A stretch of 64,000 nt of DNA from Pseudomonas brassicacearum. GTDB lineage: Bacteria > Pseudomonadota > Gammaproteobacteria > Pseudomonadales > Pseudomonadaceae. The notes beneath the pieces were generated by a model. That model made no database searches. It was not told the origin of the DNA and saw nothing but the letters and a program-made list of their open reading frames with translations. This document shows positions 28,892 through 37,995 of this stretch, one piece after another. A program made the translations under genes and the position numbers. The stretch is from NCBI RefSeq assembly GCF_000585995.1, contig NZ_CP007410.1, positions 620,001 to 684,000 of the forward strand, given 5' to 3'. Positions within the stretch are counted from its first letter, which is position 1. Every line of letters starts with the position of its first letter.

Positions 28892-29649
28892 GTCAGTTGG
28901 AAAAAATCTACGGCGTGCATGCCGTGGAGGCGTTGCTGCGTCATCACCCCAAGCGGGTCAAGCAGATCTGGTTGGCGGAAGGCCGCAGTGATCCGCGGGT
29001 CCAGACGCTGATCGAGTTGGCCAGCGAAAGTCGTGTGGCGGTCGGCCAGGCTGAGCGGCGCGAGATGGATGCCTGGGTCGAAGGCGTGCACCAAGGCGTT
29101 GTGGCCGAAGTCAGCCCCAGCCAGGTCTGGGGCGAGGCGATGCTCGACGAGCTGCTCGATCGCACCGAGGGTGCGCCATTGTTGCTGGTGCTGGACGGCG
29201 TGACCGATCCGCATAACCTCGGCGCTTGCCTGCGTTCGGCGGATGCGGCCGGTGCGTTGGCGGTCATTGTACCTAAAGACAAGTCGGCGACGTTGACACC
29301 GGTGGTGCGTAAAGTCGCCTGCGGCGCGGCGGAAGTGATTCCGCTGGTGGCCGTGACCAACCTGGCGCGTACCCTGGAGAAACTCCAGCAGCGCGGCCTG
29401 TGGGTGGTCGGTACGGCGGGCGAGGCAGAGGTCAGTATTTATGACCAGGACCTGACTGGTCCGACCATCCTGATCATGGGCGCCGAGGGCAAGGGCATGC
29501 GTCGCCTGACCCGTGAGCATTGCGATTACCTGGTCAAGCTGCCGATGGCGGGCAGCGTCAGCAGCCTCAACGTCTCAGTCGCGACCGGTGTGTGCCTGTT
29601 CGAGGCCCTGCGCCAGCGTAGCGTGAAGGCTGTCGCCAAGAAGCCTTAA
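28888..29649 (+). CDS. rlmB: 23S rRNA (guanosine-2'-O)-methyltransferase RlmB
   Basis: RlmB is a SPOUT methyltransferase that methylates G2251 in the ribosomal P loop. The 253-residue product has an amino-terminal substrate-binding domain (about 1-75, starting IYGVHAVEALLRHHP) and the knotted catalytic domain with the three motifs LDGVTDPHNLGACLRSADA, MGAEGKGMRRL and LPMAGSVSSLNVSVATGV. ATG 28888 overlaps the rnr stop (ATGA). Confidence 0.97.
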   Translation: MSQLEKIYGVHAVEALLRHHPKRVKQIWLAEGRSDPRVQTLIELASESRVAVGQAERREMDAWVEGVHQGVVAEVSPSQVWGEAMLDELLDRTEGAPLLLVLDGVTDPHNLGACLRSADAAGALAVIVPKDKSATLTPVVRKVACGAAEVIPLVAVTNLARTLEKLQQRGLWVVGTAGEAEVSIYDQDLTGPTILIMGAEGKGMRRLTREHCDYLVKLPMAGSVSSLNVSVATGVCLFEALRQRSVKAVAKKP

Positions 29650-29667
29650 GCCAGACGCAAGTCAAAT

Positions 29668-29754
29668 GTGGGAGCGAGCTTGCTCGGGAAGGCGGCGTAT
29701 CAGTGACATAAATGTTGCCTGGCGCGCCGCTTTCGCGAGCAAGCTCGCTCCCAC
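29668..29754. repeat. REPIN, family 1 (GTGGGAGCGAGC...GCTCGCTCCCAC)
   Basis: Inverted REP ends GTGGGAGCGAGCTTGCTC at 29668 and GAGCAAGCTCGCTCCCAC ending at 29754 enclose a short spacer. It lies between rlmB and the rpsF promoter. Confidence 0.88.
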
Positions 29755-29808
29755 AGTGTTTTGTGTTTGGGCAAAGATTGGTGGTTGTTCAAATAATCAC
29801 CAATTGCC

Positions 29809-29837
29809 TTGCGCCTCCCTCGACCCTTCTCTACAAT
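29809..29837 (+). promoter_or_regulatory. Sigma-70 promoter of the rpsF operon
   Basis: TTGCGC (29809-29814), a 17-base spacer and TACAAT (29832-29837) form a strong promoter. It predicts a leader of about 110 bases before rpsF. Confidence 0.75.
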
Positions 29838-29861
29838 TGCGCCCCTTGCTGTGATGGCAGG

Positions 29862-29896
29862 CACTTATGTGTCTAGCGTCCACAAGTCCATAAGTG
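29862..29896 (+). promoter_or_regulatory. Leader hairpin upstream of rpsF, candidate S6:S18 autoregulatory site
   Basis: CACTTATG (29862-29869) pairs with CATAAGTG (29889-29896) in the predicted 5' leader. Many bacteria carry an S6:S18-binding RNA motif before rpsF that represses the operon. The location fits, but I could not confirm the specific CCG-containing bulge of that motif. Confidence 0.45.
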
Positions 29897-29955
29897 TCAT
29901 TCACTCCTTGTCTGACCGTTTTTGAGCGGCAGGCTACAACCCGTAAGGAGCATTC

Positions 29956-30384
29956 ATGCGTCATTACGAAATCATCTTTTTGGTCCACCCGGATCAAAGC
30001 GAGCAAGTCGGCGGCATGGTTGAGCGTTACACCAAGCTGATCGAAGAAGACGGCGGCAAAATCCACCGTCTGGAAGATTGGGGCCGTCGTCAACTGGCCT
30101 ACGCAATCAACAATGTTCACAAGGCTCACTACGTGATGCTGAACGTTGAGTGCACCGGCAAGGCCCTGGCCGAGCTGGAAGACAACTTCCGCTACAACGA
30201 TGCAGTGATCCGTAACCTGGTCATCCGTCGCGAAGAAGCCGTCACCGGCCAATCCGAGATGCTCAAGGCTGAAGAAAACCGCAGTGAGCGCCGTGAGCGT
30301 CGCGACCGTCCTGAGCACTCTGACAGCGCCGAAGGCGATGACAGCGATAGCGACAGCGACAACAGCGATAACGCTGACGAGTAA
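29956..30384 (+). CDS. rpsF: 30S ribosomal protein S6
   Basis: S6 sits on the platform of the small subunit as a heterodimer with S18. The 142-residue product begins [18 protein letters not shown] and includes [18 protein letters not shown] and [14 protein letters not shown], all standard. The carboxy tail (about 105-142) changes from Arg/Glu-rich to a run of Ser and Asp; acidic tails on S6 are the substrate of the glutamate ligase RimK in related bacteria. A TAAGGAG site precedes the start. Confidence 0.98.
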   Translation: MRHYEIIFLVHPDQSEQVGGMVERYTKLIEEDGGKIHRLEDWGRRQLAYAINNVHKAHYVMLNVECTGKALAELEDNFRYNDAVIRNLVIRREEAVTGQSEMLKAEENRSERRERRDRPEHSDSAEGDDSDSDSDNSDNADE

Positions 30385-30412
30385 TCCACGGACCTTTTAA
30401 GGAGCCAATCAC

Positions 30413-30643
30413 ATGGCACGTTTCTTCCGTCGTCGTAAATTCTGCCGCTTCACCGCTGAAGACGTGAAAGAGATCGATTACAAAGATCTCAACACTCTGA
30501 AAGCCTACGTATCCGAGACCGGCAAAATCGTTCCAAGCCGTATCACCGGTACCAAAGCTCGTTATCAGCGTCAGCTGGCCACCGCTATCAAGCGCGCCCG
30601 CTTCCTGGCCCTGCTGGCCTACACCGACAGCCACGGCCGCTGA
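30413..30643 (+). CDS. rpsR: 30S ribosomal protein S18
   Basis: The 76-residue product starts [20 protein letters not shown] and ends with [20 protein letters not shown], the conserved S18 sequence that binds 16S rRNA together with S6. It follows rpsF by 28 bases with TTAAGGAG upstream. Confidence 0.98.
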
Positions 30644-30679
30644 GACCGGGCAGTCGACACGTAGCAAAGGATTGAATGC

Positions 30680-31573
30680 ATGCGCGCCTTAGCTGAGTTC
30701 ATCATGCGCGGTCGTATGCAGGCCACTCTGGTAGTGGCTGGATGCGCGGCATTGCCGTTGTTGTATTGGTTGGGTGCTGCCGCGGGAAGTCTTGTACTCC
30801 TGCGGCGCGGATTGAAGGACGCCCTTGGCGTTCTTGCTCTGGGACTGCTGCCAGCTTTGTTCTGGTGGTTGTATGCCGCTGACCCGCGGGCACTCATGGT
30901 GCTGCTGGGGTCTTCGACGCTGGCGTTGGTGTTGCGCGCAAGCGAATCCTGGAACCGCGTGCTGCTGGTCAGCATAGCGATGGGAGTGGTGTTTTCAGTG
31001 GTGCTCGGGGTGGCTTTCGAACCCCAGATCGAGATGCTGTCGCAGGCTTTGATAAAAATCCTGCCCGAGGCTCTTGGTGATCTCTACCAGCAGATGTCGG
31101 TAGAGGAGCAGGCGCGTTTCGCGTCCCTGATTGCACCGGTCCTGACCGGCCTGATTGCGGCCTTGTTGCAAATCGTCAGTGTGCTGAGCCTGATCATTGG
31201 GCGCTACTGGCAGGCGTTGTTGTACAACCCGGGTGGTTTTGGTCGCGAATTTCGCGCCATCCGATTCCCGCTTGGGCTGGCGATGTTGCTGCTGGCGGGC
31301 ATGCTTCTGGGGCCGAACTTCGGTGCTCAGATGGCCATGCTCACGCCGTTGTGCAGCGTACCGCTGGTCTTTGCCGCCCTGGCCCTGATTCACGGGCTGG
31401 TGGCGCAAAAGCGACTGGCCAGGTTCTGGCTGGTGGGGTTGTACGTCACGTTGTTGCTGTTCATGCAGCTGATCTATCCGTTGCTGGTGGTCTTGGCCAT
31501 CGTCGACAGCCTGATTGATTTTCGCGGTCGTATGGCGCCGAAAGACGCCGACAACGCGAACGGTGAAGGTTAA
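30680..31573 (+). CDS. DUF2232/YybS-like multi-pass membrane protein of the rpsF operon
   Basis: The 297-residue product has about eight hydrophobic helices and few polar loops; the longest soluble segment (about 110-150) contains LYQQMSVEEQARFASLIAP. A membrane protein of this kind sits between rpsR and rplI in many pseudomonads, and the conserved position suggests co-expression with the ribosomal genes. Its function is unknown; the DUF2232 assignment is from general resemblance, not from a clear motif. Confidence 0.8.
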   Translation: MRALAEFIMRGRMQATLVVAGCAALPLLYWLGAAAGSLVLLRRGLKDALGVLALGLLPALFWWLYAADPRALMVLLGSSTLALVLRASESWNRVLLVSIAMGVVFSVVLGVAFEPQIEMLSQALIKILPEALGDLYQQMSVEEQARFASLIAPVLTGLIAALLQIVSVLSLIIGRYWQALLYNPGGFGREFRAIRFPLGLAMLLLAGMLLGPNFGAQMAMLTPLCSVPLVFAALALIHGLVAQKRLARFWLVGLYVTLLLFMQLIYPLLVVLAIVDSLIDFRGRMAPKDADNANGEG

Positions 31574-31591
31574 AAGTTAGAGGATTTTCAC

Positions 31592-32038
31592 ATGCAACTG
31601 ATCCTTCTGGAAAAAATCGCCAACCTGGGCAACCTGGGCGACAAAGTAAACGTTAAGGCCGGTTACGGCCGTAACTACCTGCTGCCTTTCGGCAAAGCCA
31701 CCGCTGCGACCGCTGCCAACCTGGCTGCGTTCGAAGAGCGTCGCGCTGAGCTGGAAAAAGCCGCCGCAGACCGTAAAGCATCGGCTGAAAGCCGTGCTGC
31801 CCAACTGGCCGAGCTGGAAGTGACCATCACTGCCACCGCTGGCGACGAAGGCAAGCTGTTCGGTTCGATCGGTACTCACGACATCGCTGACGCACTGACC
31901 GCCTCCGGCGTTGAAGTAGCGAAAAGCGAAGTTCGTCTGCCGAACGGCACCATCCGCAACGTAGGCGAATTCGACGTAGCCGTGCACCTGCACGCCGAAG
32001 TTGAAGCCACCGTACGCGTTGTCGTGGTAGCAGCTTAA
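31592..32038 (+). CDS. rplI: 50S ribosomal protein L9
   Basis: L9 binds 23S rRNA at the base of the L1 stalk and helps reading-frame maintenance. The 148-residue product shows the signature [21 protein letters not shown] and [13 protein letters not shown], a long connecting helix (about 40-75) and the carboxy-terminal domain with [12 protein letters not shown]. The RBS is GAGGA. A terminator follows. Confidence 0.98.
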   Translation: MQLILLEKIANLGNLGDKVNVKAGYGRNYLLPFGKATAATAANLAAFEERRAELEKAAADRKASAESRAAQLAELEVTITATAGDEGKLFGSIGTHDIADALTASGVEVAKSEVRLPNGTIRNVGEFDVAVHLHAEVEATVRVVVVAA

Positions 32039-32083
32039 GCAACACCTGTCGGCTGGCACCCTCGGGTGCTAGTCGGTAACATC

Positions 32084-32120
32084 GGGCACGATCCTGTTTA
32101 CAGGTCGTGCCCTTTGTCTT
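32084..32120 (+). terminator. Terminator after rplI
   Basis: GGGCACGATCCTG (32084-32096) pairs with CAGGTCGTGCCC (32101-32112) with one bulged base and loop TTTA, followed by TTTGTCTTTCT. It separates the ribosomal operon from dnaB. Confidence 0.85.
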
Positions 32121-32175
32121 TCTGTAGTTCCTGATTTTCTTAAACCCCCTGCGTTTCCCAAAGAATCAAGTGGCC

Positions 32176-33573
32176 ATGAACGAAATCACCGCTCCTGAGC
32201 AATACGATCTGCAAACCGCTGCCCTGAAGGTGCCGCCGCATTCCATCGAGGCCGAACAGGCTGTGCTCGGTGGTCTGATGCTGGACAACAACGCCTGGGA
32301 ACGCGTGCTCGATCAAGTCTCCGACGGCGATTTCTATCGACATGACCACCGCCTGATTTTCCGTGCGATCGCCAAGTTGGCCGATCAGAACATGCCGATC
32401 GACGTCGTCACCCTGTCCGAGCAGTTGGACAAGGAAGGCCAGACGTCCCAGGTCGGCGGCCTCGGCTACCTGGGTGAGCTGGCGAAGAACACGCCGTCGG
32501 TCGCCAACATCAAGGCCTATGCCCAGATCGTGCGCGAACGCGCCACCTTGCGCCAGTTGATCGGCATCAGCACCGAAATCGCCGACAGCGCCTTTAACCC
32601 GGAAGGCCGCACCGCCGCCGAAATCCTCGACGAAGCCGAACGGCAGATCTTCCAGATCGCCGAGGCCCGGCCGAAAACCGGTGGTCCGGTCAGCGTCAAC
32701 GACCTGTTGACCAAGGCCATCGACCGCATCGACACCTTGTTCAATACCGACAACGCCATTACCGGCCTGTCCACCGGCTACACCGACCTCGACGAGAAGA
32801 CCAGCGGCTTGCAGCCGTCCGACCTGATCATCGTCGCCGGCCGTCCGTCCATGGGTAAGACCACCTTTGCGATGAACCTGGTGGAAAACGCCGTGCTGCG
32901 CAGCGAAAAGGCTGTGCTGGTGTACTCCCTCGAGATGCCAGGTGAATCGCTGATCATGCGTATGCTCTCGTCCCTGGGGCGTATCGACCAGACCAAGGTC
33001 CGTTCCGGCCAACTGGAAGACGACGATTGGCCGCGCCTGACGTCGGCGGTCAACCTGCTCAACGATCGCAAGCTGTTCATCGACGATACGGCCGGTATCA
33101 GTCCGTCGGAAATGCGCGCCCGAACCCGTCGCCTGGTGCGCGAGCACGGTGAAGTCGGGCTGATCATGATCGACTACTTGCAGTTGATGCAGATCCCGGG
33201 CTCCAGCGGCGACAACCGGACCAACGAGATTTCCGAGATCTCTCGTTCCCTCAAGGCCCTGGCCAAGGAATTCAACTGCCCGGTGGTGGCGCTTTCCCAG
33301 TTGAACCGTTCCCTGGAACAGCGCCCCAACAAGCGCCCGGTGAACTCCGACTTGCGGGAATCCGGAGCGATCGAGCAGGACGCCGACGTCATCATGTTCG
33401 TGTACCGCGACGAGGTGTATCACCCCGAGACGGAACACAAGGGCATCGCCGAAATCATCATCGGCAAGCAGCGGAACGGCCCGATCGGCTTCATCCGCCT
33501 GGCCTTTATCGGCAAGTACACGCGCTTCGAAAACCTGGCGCCGGGTAGCTACAATTTTGATGATGATGAGTAA
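32176..33573 (+). CDS. dnaB: Replicative DNA helicase DnaB
   Basis: DnaB is the hexameric 5'-3' helicase of the replisome. The 465-residue product has the amino-terminal primase-interacting domain (PHSIEAEQAVLGGLMLDNNAWE) and the RecA-like motor with Walker A GRPSMGKTTFA at about 222-232, MIDYLQLM (Walker B) and the LRESGAIEQDAD region. An in-frame GTG six bases upstream could also start translation; no clear Shine-Dalgarno separates the options. Confidence 0.97.
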   Translation: MNEITAPEQYDLQTAALKVPPHSIEAEQAVLGGLMLDNNAWERVLDQVSDGDFYRHDHRLIFRAIAKLADQNMPIDVVTLSEQLDKEGQTSQVGGLGYLGELAKNTPSVANIKAYAQIVRERATLRQLIGISTEIADSAFNPEGRTAAEILDEAERQIFQIAEARPKTGGPVSVNDLLTKAIDRIDTLFNTDNAITGLSTGYTDLDEKTSGLQPSDLIIVAGRPSMGKTTFAMNLVENAVLRSEKAVLVYSLEMPGESLIMRMLSSLGRIDQTKVRSGQLEDDDWPRLTSAVNLLNDRKLFIDDTAGISPSEMRARTRRLVREHGEVGLIMIDYLQLMQIPGSSGDNRTNEISEISRSLKALAKEFNCPVVALSQLNRSLEQRPNKRPVNSDLRESGAIEQDADVIMFVYRDEVYHPETEHKGIAEIIIGKQRNGPIGFIRLAFIGKYTRFENLAPGSYNFDDDE

Positions 33574-33626
33574 GGTGTCCCGCGCCTGGTGAGGCGCGCC
33601 CTTCTCCAGAGGTGTGCACGGCTACT

Positions 33627-33714
33627 GTGGGAGCGAGCTTGCTCGCGATAGCGGTGTAACAGTCAGCATGGATATTGAGTGTGCTGGCCCTTTCGCGAGC
33701 AAGCTCGCTCCCAC
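33627..33714. repeat. REPIN, family 1
   Basis: GTGGGAGCGAGCTTGCTC at 33627 and its complement ending at 33714 form inverted ends around a central spacer. It fills the gap between dnaB and ygiQ. Confidence 0.88.
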
Positions 33715-33823
33715 ATTTGATTTGCGGTGAGCCGCCGATTTCCGACCATAGCCGTCGGAATTGGTTGTTTTTTGTGCTATATTCCGCGCCCGCGATTTTT
33801 CATCTTTTATACCGGTCATCGAC

Positions 33824-36124
33824 ATGCAAGCAGCCAAGCCGTTATTTGACTATCCCAAGTACTGGGCCGAATGTTTCGGCCCGGCGCCGTTCCTGCCGAT
33901 GAGCAGGGAGGAGATGGATCAGCTCGGCTGGGATTCGTGCGACATCATCATCGTGACCGGTGATGCCTACGTCGATCACCCGTCGTTCGGCATGGCGATC
34001 ATCGGTCGACTGCTGGAAGCCCAGGGTTTTCGCGTCGGGATCATTGCCCAGCCGAACTGGCAGTCCAAAGACGACTTCATGAAGCTTGGCGAGCCCAATC
34101 TGTTCTTCGGTGTCGCGGCCGGCAACATGGACTCGATGATCAACCGCTACACCGCCGACAAGAAAATTCGCTCCGATGACGCCTACACCCCCGGTGGTCT
34201 GGCGGGCAAGCGGCCGGACCGTGCGAGCCTGGTCTACAGCCAGCGCTGCAAGGAAGCCTACAAGCATGTGCCGATCGTGCTTGGCGGTATCGAAGCGTCG
34301 CTGCGGCGCATCGCCCATTACGATTACTGGCAGGACCGGGTGCGCAACTCGATCCTGATCGACGCCTGCGCCGACATCCTGCTCTACGGCAACGCCGAGC
34401 GTGCGATTGTCGAAGTCGCCCAGCGTCTTTCCTACGGTCACAAGATCGAAGACATCACCGATGTGCGCGGCACGGCGTTCATTCGTCGCGACACGCCGCA
34501 AGGCTGGTACGAAGTCGACTCCACGCGCATCGACCGCCCGGGCAAGATCGACAAGATCATCAACCCGTACGTGAACACCCAGGACACTCAAGCCTGCGCG
34601 ATCGAGCAGGAAAAAGGCCCGGTTGAAGACCCGAGCGAAGCCGAGGTCATACAGATCCTGGCGAGCCCGAAAATGACCCGCGACAAAACCGTGATTCGCC
34701 TGCCGTCGGTGGAAAAGGTGCGTGGCGATGCGGTGCTTTACGCTCACGCCAACCGCGTCCTTCACCTCGAAACCAACCCGGGCAACGCCCGTGCGTTGGT
34801 GCAGAAACATGGCGAAGTCGACGTCTGGTTCAACCCGCCGCCCATTCCGATGACCACCGAGGAAATGGACTACGTGTTTGGCATGCCTTACGCACGTGTT
34901 CCGCATCCGGTGTATGGCAAGGAAAAGATCCCGGCCTACGAGATGATCCGTTTCTCGGTGAACATCATGCGTGGCTGCTTTGGCGGCTGCACGTTCTGCT
35001 CGATCACCGAGCACGAAGGTCGGATCATCCAGAACCGCTCCGAAGAATCGATCATTCGCGAGATCGAAGAGATCCGCGACAAGGTCCCGGGTTTCACCGG
35101 CGTCATTTCCGACCTCGGCGGCCCGACCGCTAACATGTACCGCATCGCCTGCAAGAGCCCGGAAATCGAGTCCGCGTGCCGCAAGCCGTCCTGCGTGTTC
35201 CCTGGCATCTGCCCGAACCTGAACACCGACCATTCTTCGCTGATCCAGCTGTACCGCAGCGCCCGGGCATTGCCTGGAGTGAAGAAGATCCTGATTGCCT
35301 CCGGCCTGCGTTACGACCTGGCGGTCGAATCGCCGGAATACGTCAAGGAGCTGGTGACCCACCACGTCGGTGGCTACCTGAAGATCGCCCCGGAGCACAC
35401 CGAGGAAGGTCCGCTCAACCAGATGATGAAACCGGGCATCGGCAGCTATGACAAATTCAAGCGGATGTTCGAGAAGTACACCAAGGAAGCCGGGAAAGAG
35501 CAGTACCTGATTCCATACTTCATCGCCGCTCACCCGGGCACCACCGACGAAGACATGATGAACCTGGCGCTGTGGCTCAAGGGCAACGGTTTCCGCGCCG
35601 ACCAGGTGCAGGCGTTCTATCCATCGCCGATGGCGACGGCGACCGCCATGTACCACTCGGGCAAGAACCCGCTGCGCAAGGTCACCTACAAGAGCGACGC
35701 GGTGACCATCGTCAAGAGCGAGGAACAACGCCGGCTGCACAAGGCGTTCCTGCGTTATCACGACCCCAAGGGCTGGCCAATGCTACGTGAAGCGCTGACT
35801 CGCATGGGCCGCGCCGACTTGATCGGGCCGGGCAAGAACCAATTGATCCCGCTGCACCAGCCGGCCACCGACAGCTACCAGAGCGCCCGTCGCAAGAACT
35901 CGACGCCGGCCGGCAGCCACAAGGTGGCCAAGGAAACCACCAAGATCCTGACCCAACATACCGGCCTGCCACCGCGTGCCAGCGATGGCGGCAATCCGTG
36001 GGACAAGCGCGAGCGGGCCAAGGCCGCGGCATTCGCCCGCAACCAGCAGGCCGCCAAGGAACGCAAGGACGCCGCCAAGGGCAAAGGGCCGAAACCTGCG
36101 CGCAAGCCTGTCGTGCCGCGCTGA
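33824..36124 (+). CDS. ygiQ: YgiQ family radical SAM protein
   Basis: The 766-residue product has the YgiQ amino-terminal domain ([19 protein letters not shown], then [17 protein letters not shown]) and a radical SAM core with [17 protein letters not shown], the CxxxCxxC cluster site, at about residue 382. The tail after about 690 is Lys/Arg/Ala rich. The biochemical role of this family is not established. ATG 33824 gives the conserved start; an in-frame extension to 33761 would overlap an AT-rich promoter-like stretch. A strong terminator follows. Confidence 0.93.
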   Translation: MQAAKPLFDYPKYWAECFGPAPFLPMSREEMDQLGWDSCDIIIVTGDAYVDHPSFGMAIIGRLLEAQGFRVGIIAQPNWQSKDDFMKLGEPNLFFGVAAGNMDSMINRYTADKKIRSDDAYTPGGLAGKRPDRASLVYSQRCKEAYKHVPIVLGGIEASLRRIAHYDYWQDRVRNSILIDACADILLYGNAERAIVEVAQRLSYGHKIEDITDVRGTAFIRRDTPQGWYEVDSTRIDRPGKIDKIINPYVNTQDTQACAIEQEKGPVEDPSEAEVIQILASPKMTRDKTVIRLPSVEKVRGDAVLYAHANRVLHLETNPGNARALVQKHGEVDVWFNPPPIPMTTEEMDYVFGMPYARVPHPVYGKEKIPAYEMIRFSVNIMRGCFGGCTFCSITEHEGRIIQNRSEESIIREIEEIRDKVPGFTGVISDLGGPTANMYRIACKSPEIESACRKPSCVFPGICPNLNTDHSSLIQLYRSARALPGVKKILIASGLRYDLAVESPEYVKELVTHHVGGYLKIAPEHTEEGPLNQMMKPGIGSYDKFKRMFEKYTKEAGKEQYLIPYFIAAHPGTTDEDMMNLALWLKGNGFRADQVQAFYPSPMATATAMYHSGKNPLRKVTYKSDAVTIVKSEEQRRLHKAFLRYHDPKGWPMLREALTRMGRADLIGPGKNQLIPLHQPATDSYQSARRKNSTPAGSHKVAKETTKILTQHTGLPPRASDGGNPWDKRERAKAAAFARNQQAAKERKDAAKGKGPKPARKPVVPR

Positions 36125-36138
36125 TTGTAAGCTGCCAA

Positions 36139-36176
36139 GCAAAACGCCAGCCTCAGTGCTGGCGTTTTGCTTTCTA
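36139..36176 (+). terminator. Rho-independent terminator after ygiQ
   Basis: GCAAAACGCCAG (36139-36150) pairs perfectly with CTGGCGTTTTGC (36159-36170), loop CCTCAGTG, followed by TTTCT. Confidence 0.9.
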
Positions 36177-36255
36177 GCGACGGTGCTGCCCATTTGCTAT
36201 CGTGGCCGCCGCCTATTTCAGCCAATTCAGTGCAATAAAGCCGGGTGCAGCCCTT

Positions 36256-36384
36256 GTGGCGAGGGAGCTTGCTCCCCCTCGGCGGCGAAGCCGTCGTAAA
36301 CCGACTGATGTGGTCTGCCTGGAAGAATGCGTCGGATCGTGTGGGTCTGCTGCGCAGCCCAGCGGGAGCAAGCTCCCTCGCCAC
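36256..36384. repeat. REPIN, family 2
   Basis: GTGGCGAGGGAGCTTGCTCC at 36256 and its complement ending CCTCGCCAC at 36384 flank about 85 bases of spacer. It is directly upstream of the putative toxin gene. Confidence 0.88.
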
Positions 36385-36442
36385 GGTATTTGTGTCCAGC
36401 AGCACAGCGATGAAGATCCCCCGATTCTCAAGGACGATTCAT

Positions 36443-37363
36443 ATGAGCAGCGCTTCAACAGGCATCGGCATGGACCTGAGCTTCTCCCAGGTCATGGCCC
36501 GCCAACGCATTGAAAGCCAAATCAACCTGCCACGTCTGTTCGCCGCCATCGATGCCGATCCAGGCATCGTCGGCGCAGGCGTGGTGTACATCGATGCTGA
36601 GTTCAATGTAGTGACCCTGCGTGAGTTCAAGCCGATTTGCAGCATCAAGCCCAAGCGGATCATCTTGCATGAGGCGCAGAAGTACATCGCGCCAGCGCAG
36701 TTTGCCCAGCAGGTGCAGGTCAATCCTCGGCAATCGCGCCTGGTGGGAGAGGCGATCAATACCTCCTTGTCCTGCGCTGGAGCGGTATTGGGTTGGATTG
36801 TCGTGCTCAGTGGGTCGATTGCGGTTCCCTTCAGTGCCGGGGCTAGCACTGTGGTAGTGGCTTTGGGTTATGCGGCTGCGACGGCGAGTTCGGTGCAATG
36901 TGGTATCGGTATTATCCGTACGACGGCAGAAGTGACTAATCCGCAGATCAATGACAAGTTGGACAGTGAAGAGTGGTACCAATACGCCTCGATCGGTCTG
37001 GATGCTGCCTCTTTGCTGGGCGTTGGGGCTTCTACCTTAACTACCATAAAACTTGTGAGGGTGGCCAAGGCCAGTACGGGTAAGAGTCTGCGTGAAGTCT
37101 TGCGTGGGCTGACTCGTCAGGAACGGTCGAAGTTGACCAAAGAGTTGTTGAGCATCAATGATCCCCGGCTGACGCCAAAGATGCTCAAGCTCAAGCAACT
37201 TGCCGGCGAGTTGCCAAAGCGCTTCACTCCGACCCAACTGCAACACGCTACGGTTACTCAGATCAAGGACGCCTTGGGGGCGGCGATAGGCCTGACGGGT
37301 AGTAGTTTGTCGGGCAATGTCAAAACTATTGCCGTTGGCTTGTACGAAGAGCTGGAGGAGTAA
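36443..37363 (+). CDS. Putative pore-forming toxin / Tse4-like T6SS effector
   Basis: I do not recognise this 306-residue protein with certainty. There is no signal peptide. An amino-terminal soluble part (1-105, starting MSSASTGIGMDLSFSQVMAR) is followed by glycine- and alanine-rich hydrophobic segments at about 107-127, 130-157 and 183-198, with glycine spacings like those of pore-forming helices, and another at 278-300 with a short acidic end. A membrane protein overlaps its stop codon by one base. This architecture matches small Hcp-delivered antibacterial effectors such as Tse4 and their immunity proteins; that is inference. Codons such as TTA, AGT and GTA are commoner here than in neighbours, suggesting transfer. 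Related proteins may be labelled 'NAD synthetase' in databases, for which I see no motif. Confidence 0.55.
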   Translation: MSSASTGIGMDLSFSQVMARQRIESQINLPRLFAAIDADPGIVGAGVVYIDAEFNVVTLREFKPICSIKPKRIILHEAQKYIAPAQFAQQVQVNPRQSRLVGEAINTSLSCAGAVLGWIVVLSGSIAVPFSAGASTVVVALGYAAATASSVQCGIGIIRTTAEVTNPQINDKLDSEEWYQYASIGLDAASLLGVGASTLTTIKLVRVAKASTGKSLREVLRGLTRQERSKLTKELLSINDPRLTPKMLKLKQLAGELPKRFTPTQLQHATVTQIKDALGAAIGLTGSSLSGNVKTIAVGLYEELEE

Positions 37364-37821
37364 TGGAAGATCTGAGTCTGCCCCGTTTTTTGGCGCGTTA
37401 CTTTCCGACTTTCATGGGCGGCATTTTCGCGGCGCTGTTCTCTTTGGGCTGCGCTATTCCCTTGGTGACAGTGTCCTATTTCGCCGGGGCTTCAATCGAC
37501 GAGCAAGCGACTTGGTCGGTTCTGGGGGGCGCGGCGGTCACCCTGGTGGTGGTGCACTGCAATTTCATGATGGTGCGCGGAAGGCCAGTGTGGGTGTGGG
37601 GAGTGGTCACCGTTCTGGTTTTATGCCTGCTGGTCGTATTACCCACCATAGGGAGCCATCCGCATAAGGTCATCTATGTTTTGGCTGTGATGTTTCCACT
37701 ATTAGGTTTGCTGGTACTCAACAGCAAACGCCATCGCGAGATGCGTAGCAAACTGGTAGAAATCCGCCGCCAACGTGAACTCATCATCCAGGCCGCCAAG
37801 GCGTCACGCCCGCGACGCTGA
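37363..37821 (+). CDS. Putative immunity protein, four-helix inner-membrane protein
   Basis: The 152-residue product has four predicted membrane helices (about 16-40, 50-69, 76-94 and 102-119) and a basic cytoplasmic tail (KRHREMRSKLVEIRRQREL). It starts within the stop codon of the upstream gene (TAATG), so the two are translationally coupled. Pore-forming T6SS effectors are typically neutralised by multi-pass membrane proteins encoded exactly here. No family motif is visible, so 'immunity' rests on architecture and position. Confidence 0.5.
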   Translation: MEDLSLPRFLARYFPTFMGGIFAALFSLGCAIPLVTVSYFAGASIDEQATWSVLGGAAVTLVVVHCNFMMVRGRPVWVWGVVTVLVLCLLVVLPTIGSHPHKVIYVLAVMFPLLGLLVLNSKRHREMRSKLVEIRRQRELIIQAAKASRPRR

Positions 37822-37995
37822 GTCGATTCGCTACCTCCCCGCCACATTTATGTGCGCGCCGTTGCACACGAATGCGAGCATCGCGCGTTTTTAGTGCTCT
37901 ACTGCCTTGAGTAGACAAAGAAAGTGTCCGACCTGCCTGCATGGCATAAGTCTTGCGCCGCTTTCACTAACGCCCAGGCTCGCAGGAGGCACGTC

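Noticed and set aside
33842..35761. Long antisense frame opposite ygiQ, and similar ones opposite mutL, purA, livK and the ALDH gene
   Set aside because: All are complements of strongly supported genes and encode compositionally odd, motif-free proteins.
36443..37363. The 306-residue protein as an NAD synthetase
   Set aside because: It has no SGGVDS P-loop or other NadE motif, which the true nadE at 47289-48116 does have.
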